Source of the DNA: Wenjunlia vitaminophila DSM 41686
GTDB lineage: Bacteria > Actinomycetota > Actinomycetes > Streptomycetales > Streptomycetaceae
Length of the DNA: 64,000 nt
Reading direction: 5' to 3'
NCBI RefSeq assembly: GCF_000380165.1
Contig: NZ_KB904662.1
Coordinates: 24,782-88,781 of the forward strand
Shown: in pieces, positions 59,214 through 64,000 of the stretch
Layout: every line of letters begins with the position of its first letter
Numbering within the stretch: the stretch's first letter is position 1
Position numbers and translations under genes: made by a program
The notes under the pieces: model-generated
What the model was told of the DNA's origin: nothing
The model's input: the letters and a program-made list of their open reading frames with translations, nothing else
The model's database searches: none

Positions 59214-60458
59214 ATGCACCGCGCCGCCAGAACCACCTCGGTCGCCTTCGTCCTGACGTCTGCGCTCGTCCTCACTGCGTGCGGGAGCTCGGACGGCGAC
59301 AGCGTCGCAGCGGACGAGAAGCAGACGCTGACCGTCTGGGCGATGGGCACCGAGGGCGAGAAGCTCGGGGACGTCGCCGAGAAGTACCAGGAGGCGAACC
59401 CCAACATCACCGTCAAGGTGACCCCGATCGGCTGGGACGTCGCCCACCAGAAGCTGGTCGCCGCCGCGGCGGCGGGCAAGCTCCCCGACATCGCGCAGAT
59501 GGGCGGGAGTTACATGGGCGAGTTCGCCGAGATGGACGTGCTGGAGCCGGTGGACACCTCGGTCTTCGCCGAGAAGGACTTCTTCCCGGCCGCCTGGAAG
59601 CAGGGCACGATCGACGGCACGACCTACGGCGTGCCGTGGTATGTGGACACCCGCGTCCTGTTCTACCGCACCGACCTTGCCGAGAAGGCCGGCATCACCG
59701 AGGCCCCGGCCACGATGGCCGAGCTCCAGCAGGCGGCGAAGGCGTTCCAGGACGAGGCCGGCACCAAGTGGGGGCTCTCCATCCAGCCGGGCGGCCTGGA
59801 CACGGTCCAGAGCTTCTACCAGTTCCTGTACTCGGCCGGCGGCGAGATCGTCAACGAGGACGGCAAGGCCGTCGTCAACAGCCCGGAGGCCGTCCGCGCG
59901 CTGGAGAACTACGGCAGTTACTTCAAGCAGGGCCTGAGCGAGAAGTCCGTGCGCCCCGGGTACGACGTGACGAAGGACTTCAACGCCGGCTCCGTGCCGA
60001 TGTTCTTCGGCGGCCCCTGGATCATGACCCTGCTGGACGAGAACTACCCCGACATCAAGGGGAAGTGGGCCGTCGCCAACGTGCCGACCGACAAGGCCTC
60101 GGTGTCCATGGCCGGCGGTTCCAGCCTGACGATCTCCGCCGACAGCGAGCACAAGGCCGCCGCCAAGGAGTTCATCGCGTACCTGACCGGCGCCGAGGGG
60201 CAGGCCGACTGGTACCAGCGCACCAGTGACCTCCCGGCCAACACCGGTGCCTGGGAGTCCGGTGAGCTCGCCACCGACCCCGACCTGAAGGTGTGGCGCA
60301 CCCAGATGGAGACCGCGAAGGTCTCCCCGACCCTGCCCAAGTGGACCGAGATCACCTCCAAGGTCGATGCCGCCATCGAGTCGGTGACCCAGGGCAAGTC
60401 CTCCGCCAAGGACGCGCTCGACAAGGCCCAGTCCGAGATCGAAGGACTCGTGGAGTAA
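59214..60458 (+). CDS. Sugar ABC transporter substrate-binding lipoprotein
   Basis: A 414-residue solute-binding lipoprotein of the CUT1/MalE-like group. It has a signal peptide with lipobox LTAC (about residue 24), then LTVWAMGTEGEKLGDVAEKY, PDIAQMGGSYMGEFAEMDVL and PMFFGGPWIM, a typical two-lobe binding protein. ATG at 59214 follows GGAGAGG; upstream in-frame starts would add a leader that crosses the operator. It is the first gene of the operon, followed by two permeases. The sugar is unknown; the companion GH1 and esterase point to a plant-cell-wall oligosaccharide. Confidence 0.92.
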   Translation: MHRAARTTSVAFVLTSALVLTACGSSDGDSVAADEKQTLTVWAMGTEGEKLGDVAEKYQEANPNITVKVTPIGWDVAHQKLVAAAAAGKLPDIAQMGGSYMGEFAEMDVLEPVDTSVFAEKDFFPAAWKQGTIDGTTYGVPWYVDTRVLFYRTDLAEKAGITEAPATMAELQQAAKAFQDEAGTKWGLSIQPGGLDTVQSFYQFLYSAGGEIVNEDGKAVVNSPEAVRALENYGSYFKQGLSEKSVRPGYDVTKDFNAGSVPMFFGGPWIMTLLDENYPDIKGKWAVANVPTDKASVSMAGGSSLTISADSEHKAAAKEFIAYLTGAEGQADWYQRTSDLPANTGAWESGELATDPDLKVWRTQMETAKVSPTLPKWTEITSKVDAAIESVTQGKSSAKDALDKAQSEIEGLVE

Positions 60459-60464
60459 GAGGCC

Positions 60465-61460
60465 ATGTCCCCCACGACCGGACCGGCCGCCGACGGCGCG
60501 GCCACCGTTGAGGCCCGGCGGCCGAGACCCCCGAGGGCCCCGGCCGCCAGGTCGGTCCCGCGCCGCCCCCGACGGCACGGGGTCGGCAGGCAGAACCTTG
60601 CGGGCTGGCTGTTCTCCACCCCGTTCCTGGTGCTGTTCGGCCTGTTCATGCTCTTCCCGATCGTCGCGACGCTCCTGATGAGCTTCACCGACTTCGGCGC
60701 GCGCAACGTCACCCGCCCGCTGGAGGCCGAGTTCGTCGGCCTCGACAACTACGTGAAGCTCTTCGAGGACGACAAGTTCCTCACGGCGCTGTCCAACACC
60801 GCGTACTTCGTGGTCGTCGGCGTGCCACTGACGATCCTGCTGGGGCTGCTGGTCGCCCTCCTGCTCAACAACGGGATCGACCGGGCCAGGACCTTCTTCC
60901 GGGTCGGCTTCTACGCGCCCGTGGTCACCACCATCGTCGCCGCCGCCGTCGTCTGGCGGTTCGTACTCGACCCGGCGGACGGCCTGGTCGCCGGGGTGGC
61001 GTCCGCGCTCGGGGTGACCGCACCGGACTTCCTCGGCTCGGAGACCTGGGCCATGCCCTCGCTCATCGCGATGGCCGTGTGGCGCAACCTCGGGACGGTC
61101 ATGGTGCTGTTCATCGCCGGCCTCCAGGCCGTCCCCGCGGAGGTGCGCGAGGCCGCCAGGCTCGACGGCGCCAGCCCCTGGCAGGAACTGCGCCGGATCA
61201 CCGTGCCCCTGCTGCGCCCCACGATGCTGTACGCCACGGTGATCACCACCATCGGCTACCTCAACGTCTTCGAGGAGCCCTTCGTGATGACGCAGGGCGG
61301 ACCCTCGGACTCCACACTCACCGTGTCCCTGGACATGTACCGCGAGGGCTTCAACTTCTTCCACATGGGCTACGCCAGCGCGATGGCCTACGTCCTGTTC
61401 GTGGTGATCATGGGCATCACGGTGCTCCAGCTCCGACTGCTGAAGGACAACACCCGATGA
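60465..61460 (+). CDS. Sugar ABC transporter permease (MalF-like)
   Basis: A 331-residue permease with six helices after a basic N-terminal extension (about 50 residues). It contains EVREAARLDGASPWQELRRITVPLL, the EAA loop that contacts the ATPase. It starts 6 nt after the binding-protein gene and overlaps the second permease gene by 4 nt. It forms a heterodimer with the next protein. No ATPase gene is present in the operon. Confidence 0.93.
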   Translation: MSPTTGPAADGAATVEARRPRPPRAPAARSVPRRPRRHGVGRQNLAGWLFSTPFLVLFGLFMLFPIVATLLMSFTDFGARNVTRPLEAEFVGLDNYVKLFEDDKFLTALSNTAYFVVVGVPLTILLGLLVALLLNNGIDRARTFFRVGFYAPVVTTIVAAAVVWRFVLDPADGLVAGVASALGVTAPDFLGSETWAMPSLIAMAVWRNLGTVMVLFIAGLQAVPAEVREAARLDGASPWQELRRITVPLLRPTMLYATVITTIGYLNVFEEPFVMTQGGPSDSTLTVSLDMYREGFNFFHMGYASAMAYVLFVVIMGITVLQLRLLKDNTR

Positions 61461-62332
61461 GCGCCCACCGCGCCCCCGCCAGGCCAGCGCCGCGCCGCCA
61501 CGGGGGGAGCCGCCTGCGCGGGCCGCTGCTCTACCTGGTCGCCTCGCTCGGCCTGCTGGTGATGGCGGCGCCGTTCCTGTGGATGGCACTGTCCGCCTTC
61601 AAGACCAAGAAGGACCTGACGGCCAGCCCGCCGGTGTGGATTCCGTCCGAGTGGACGTTGAGCAACTTCGACGCCCTGCTCGACCAGCTCGACATGTCCC
61701 GCTACTTCCTGAACTCACTGATCGTCGCGGGGCTGGTGACCATCTGCAACCTGCTGTTCTGCTCGATGCTCGGCTACGCGCTGGCGAAGCTGAACTTCGC
61801 CGGCCGCTCCAAGGTCTTCGCCCTTGTGCTCGCCGCGCTGATGGTGCCGGGCAACCTGATGATCCTGCCGCTGTACGTGCTGATGAACAGGCTCGGGTTG
61901 ATCGACACCTACGCGGGCCTCGTCCTCCCCTTCGCAGCGGGGGCGTTCGGGGTCTTCCTGATGCGGCAGTTCATGCAGTCCGTCCCCGACGAACTGCTCG
62001 AAGCGGCGAGGATCGACGGGGCCAGCGAGTGGTTCATCTTCTGGCGCATCGTGATGCCGCTGGTCAAGCCGGCCCTGGCAACGTTGACGATCTTCACCTT
62101 CCTCAGCTCCTGGAACAACTTCATCTGGCCGCTCATCGCCACCAACGACCCGGACAAGTACACCCTGCCGGTAGCCCTGGCGACCTTCGCCAACGACCCC
62201 AACCGCACCGTCGGCGGCGGCAACGGCATGTTGATGGCCGGCTCCCTGCTGGTCGTGCTGCCGGTCCTGGTCGTCTTCGTGGCGCTACAGCGCCACTTCA
62301 CCCAGGGCATCGCCACCGCGGGCATGAAGTAG
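61457..62332 (+). CDS. Sugar ABC transporter permease (MalG-like)
   Basis: A 291-residue permease with about six helices. Its EAA loop is ELLEAARIDGASEWFIFWRIVMPLVKP, and the C-terminus ends in FVALQRHFTQGIATAGMK, typical of the MalG half. The ATGA overlap with the preceding gene fixes the start. The downstream GH1 gene begins 90 bp after its stop. Energy must come from a shared multi-operon ATPase (MsiK-like) encoded elsewhere. Confidence 0.93.
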   Translation: MSAHRAPARPAPRRHGGSRLRGPLLYLVASLGLLVMAAPFLWMALSAFKTKKDLTASPPVWIPSEWTLSNFDALLDQLDMSRYFLNSLIVAGLVTICNLLFCSMLGYALAKLNFAGRSKVFALVLAALMVPGNLMILPLYVLMNRLGLIDTYAGLVLPFAAGAFGVFLMRQFMQSVPDELLEAARIDGASEWFIFWRIVMPLVKPALATLTIFTFLSSWNNFIWPLIATNDPDKYTLPVALATFANDPNRTVGGGNGMLMAGSLLVVLPVLVVFVALQRHFTQGIATAGMK

Positions 62333-62422
62333 TCCCGCCCACCCGCCGACCTCGCCCCGGCCCCACCCCCGCGGGGGTGGCAGGGGTCCCACCACGCACC
62401 CACCAGAGAGACAGAACGGACG

Positions 62423-63625
62423 ATGACCCACACTTCGACCCGGTTCCCCGAAGGCTTCCTGTGGGGCGCCTCCACCGCCGCCCACCAGATCGAGGGGAAC
62501 AACGTCAACAGCGACTGGTGGCGCAAGGAGCACGACCCGGCGGCGAAGATCTCGGAGCCGAGCCTCGACGCCTGCGACAGCTACCACCGCTGGGAGCAGG
62601 ACATGGACCTGCTCGCGGAACTCGGCTTCACCGACTACCGGTTCAGTGTCGAGTGGGCCCGCATCGAGCCGGTCCGCGGGACCTTCTCCCGAGCGGAGAT
62701 CGCCCACTACCGGCGGATGGTGGACGGGGCCCGCGCCCGCGGTCTGCGTCCGATGGTGACGCTGCACCACTTCACCGTGCCGCAGTGGTTCGAGGACCTC
62801 GGCGGCTGGACCGCGGACGGCGCGACCGAGCTGTTCGCCCGGTACGTGGCGGAGTGCGCACCGATCATCGCCGACGGGGTGCGCCACGTCTGCACCATCA
62901 ACGAGCCCAACATGATCGCGGTGATGGCGGGGGCCGCAAAGGCCGGAGACCAGGGCTTCCCGCCCGCCGGGCTGCCCACGCCCGACGAGGAGACCACCCG
63001 GGCGGTCATCGCGGCGCACCGCGCCGCGGTGCCGCTGGTCCGCGCGGCCAACCCGGACACCCAGGTCGGCTGGACCATCGCCAACCAGGTCTACCAGGCG
63101 CTGCCCGGCGCCGAGGAGGTCACCGCCGCCTACCGGTACCCCCGGGAGGACGTCTTCATCGAGGCGGCGCGCGGTGACGACTGGATCGGGGTGCAGTCCT
63201 ACACCCGTACCAAGATCGGCCCCGACGGTCCGATCCCGGCGCCGGACGACGCCGAACGCACGCAGACGCGGTGGGAGTACTACCCCGCCGCCGTGGGGCA
63301 CGCCCTGCGCCACACCGCCGAGGTCGCCGGCCGGGACATGCCACTGATCGTCACCGAGAACGGCATCGCCACCGCCGACGACACCCGCCGCGTCGCCTAC
63401 TACGTCGGGGCCCTGAACGAGGTCGCCGCCGCGATCGAGGACGGGCTGAACGTCCACGGCTACCTGGCCTGGAGCGCCCTGGACAACTACGAGTGGGGCT
63501 CCTTCACGCCCACGTTCGGTCTCATCGCGGTGGACCCGGTGACCTTCGAGCGCACCGCCAAGCCCTCCGCCGCCTGGCTCGGCGCCCTCGGCCGCGTCCG
63601 CCGACTGCCCCGCGGGACCGCCTAG
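62423..63625 (+). CDS. Glycoside hydrolase family 1 (beta-glucosidase-like)
   Basis: A 400-residue intracellular GH1 enzyme that cleaves beta-linked disaccharides after uptake. It has FLWGASTAAHQIEG at the N-terminus, the acid/base Glu161 in TINEPN, the nucleophile Glu312 in VTENG, and the substrate motif SALDNYEWGSFTPTFGL. It is shorter than most GH1 beta-glucosidases (about 450-480 residues), with several loops shortened. The gene is the last of the LacI-regulated sugar operon. Substrate linkage cannot be told; beta-glucoside, xyloside or fucoside activity are all possible. Confidence 0.9.
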   Translation: MTHTSTRFPEGFLWGASTAAHQIEGNNVNSDWWRKEHDPAAKISEPSLDACDSYHRWEQDMDLLAELGFTDYRFSVEWARIEPVRGTFSRAEIAHYRRMVDGARARGLRPMVTLHHFTVPQWFEDLGGWTADGATELFARYVAECAPIIADGVRHVCTINEPNMIAVMAGAAKAGDQGFPPAGLPTPDEETTRAVIAAHRAAVPLVRAANPDTQVGWTIANQVYQALPGAEEVTAAYRYPREDVFIEAARGDDWIGVQSYTRTKIGPDGPIPAPDDAERTQTRWEYYPAAVGHALRHTAEVAGRDMPLIVTENGIATADDTRRVAYYVGALNEVAAAIEDGLNVHGYLAWSALDNYEWGSFTPTFGLIAVDPVTFERTAKPSAAWLGALGRVRRLPRGTA

Positions 63626-63863
63626 CTGGGCACCCCCGGACCCCGGGCGCCGGCGGACCCCGGGCGCCGGTGGCTCCCCGCCCGACGCCTCCGGTCCCCG
63701 CTGCCCTTGTCCTGTGCCGCCTGTCCCTGTCGCCGACCTCCGGTGACCCCGTCACGTCCTTTGCCCGACGCAACGACGTCGCCTGTCCCGACTGCCGCCC
63801 ACACCAGGAGTTGGACCGTTTGACTTCCTCCCCCGCCTAGGGCCTGTCTGATAAATCCCGCCT
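63626..63863. other. Intergenic region after the sugar operon
   Basis: About 240 bp following the GH1 stop codon. A 16-17 bp GC-rich unit (GGACCCCGGGCGCCGG) is repeated head to tail at about 63638-63670 and may serve as terminator. No convincing gene is seen. Confidence 0.45.
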
Positions 63864-63974
63864 GGGTCGTGACGCCTGGCACGCACGCTCGCTGCGTTGT
63901 CGGGATCGTCCATGTACGCCCAGTACGAGGACGACCCTCCGCCTTGCGATCGCACGCACCAGACGCCGCGACCC
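63864..63974. repeat. Large imperfect palindrome (candidate MITE or intergenic palindromic repeat)
   Basis: About 110 bp in which two arms of roughly 50 bases are inverted copies of each other, around a centre GTAC-GCCCA-GTAC at about 63914. Many of the arm differences are transitions that would still pair as G-U in RNA. The ends GGGTCG/CGACCC are perfect inverted repeats. No coding capacity is visible. It looks like a mobile palindromic element or an RNA hairpin; copy number in the genome cannot be seen from here. Confidence 0.6.
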
Positions 63975-64000
63975 CCGCCCTCCGGGCGGACGGCGCTACT

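Overview
The DNA is very GC-rich and strongly codon-biased, with many GTG starts, ATGA/GTGA overlaps between genes and long GC-rich hairpin terminators. It is an actinomycete chromosome. The gene set and order (hemL, cytochrome c maturation genes, futalosine-pathway menaquinone genes, a DUF4229 gene, a cold-shock gene, an EccC-type ATPase) resemble the Streptomyces/Nocardiopsaceae lineage; I cannot name the genus from sequence alone.

Layout. 0-5 kb: a partial gene, a DUF3558-like lipoprotein, RtcB RNA ligase, a histidine phosphatase and HemL. 5-7.6 kb: a conserved hypothetical, a GNAT, a short-chain dehydrogenase and a DJ-1/PfpI protein. 7.8-12 kb: the system II cytochrome c biogenesis operon (TlpA/ResA, CcdA, ResB, CcsB). 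12-23.5 kb: menaquinone genes (UbiD-like decarboxylase, UbiA-like prenyltransferase, UbiX, MqnE) plus an AsnC regulator, interrupted by a seven-gene MBH/Mrp-type cation antiporter module and a rhomboid protease. 23.8-26.2 kb: a leaderless cysteine-containing leader peptide before a dicarboxylate/amino-acid:cation symporter, then a VOC protein. 26.4-32.1 kb: two tandem paralogous STAND NTPase/TPR units. 32.4-34.7 kb: a secreted protein, a cold-shock protein and MqnA. 34.7-53.5 kb: a type VII-like secretion and signalling block (FHA-EccC/EssC ATPase, two Esx proteins, a putative secreted protein, two small coupled genes, two kinase-like membrane proteins, a transglutaminase-fold protein, DUF58, MoxR, and a propeller/FN3/SH3 protein). 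53.7-56.5 kb: MqnC, an amidohydrolase stub and a questin-oxidase-like protein. 56.8-63.6 kb: a LacI-regulated sugar-uptake locus with an acetyl-xylan-esterase-like enzyme, a binding protein, two permeases and a GH1 glycosidase. The window ends in a large imperfect palindrome.

The most interesting signal is in the STAND units. In both paralogs a small N-terminal ORF ends at C_CCA_AAC_TGA. This is a canonical -1 slippery heptamer, followed after 6-7 nt by a 10-bp GC stem-loop, and the -1 frame runs straight into the NTPase-TPR protein, which has no convincing start of its own. This looks like programmed -1 ribosomal frameshifting that fuses a sensor/effector-associated domain to a STAND NTPase. 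Second-tier observations: a transglutaminase-fold protein with all three catalytic positions changed beside a degenerate kinase in the secretion block; an MBH-type antiporter module with no hydrogenase and no MrpA antiporter domain; a putative cysteine attenuator before a transporter; and a three-unit 13-bp repeat inside an inverted repeat upstream of the cold-shock gene.
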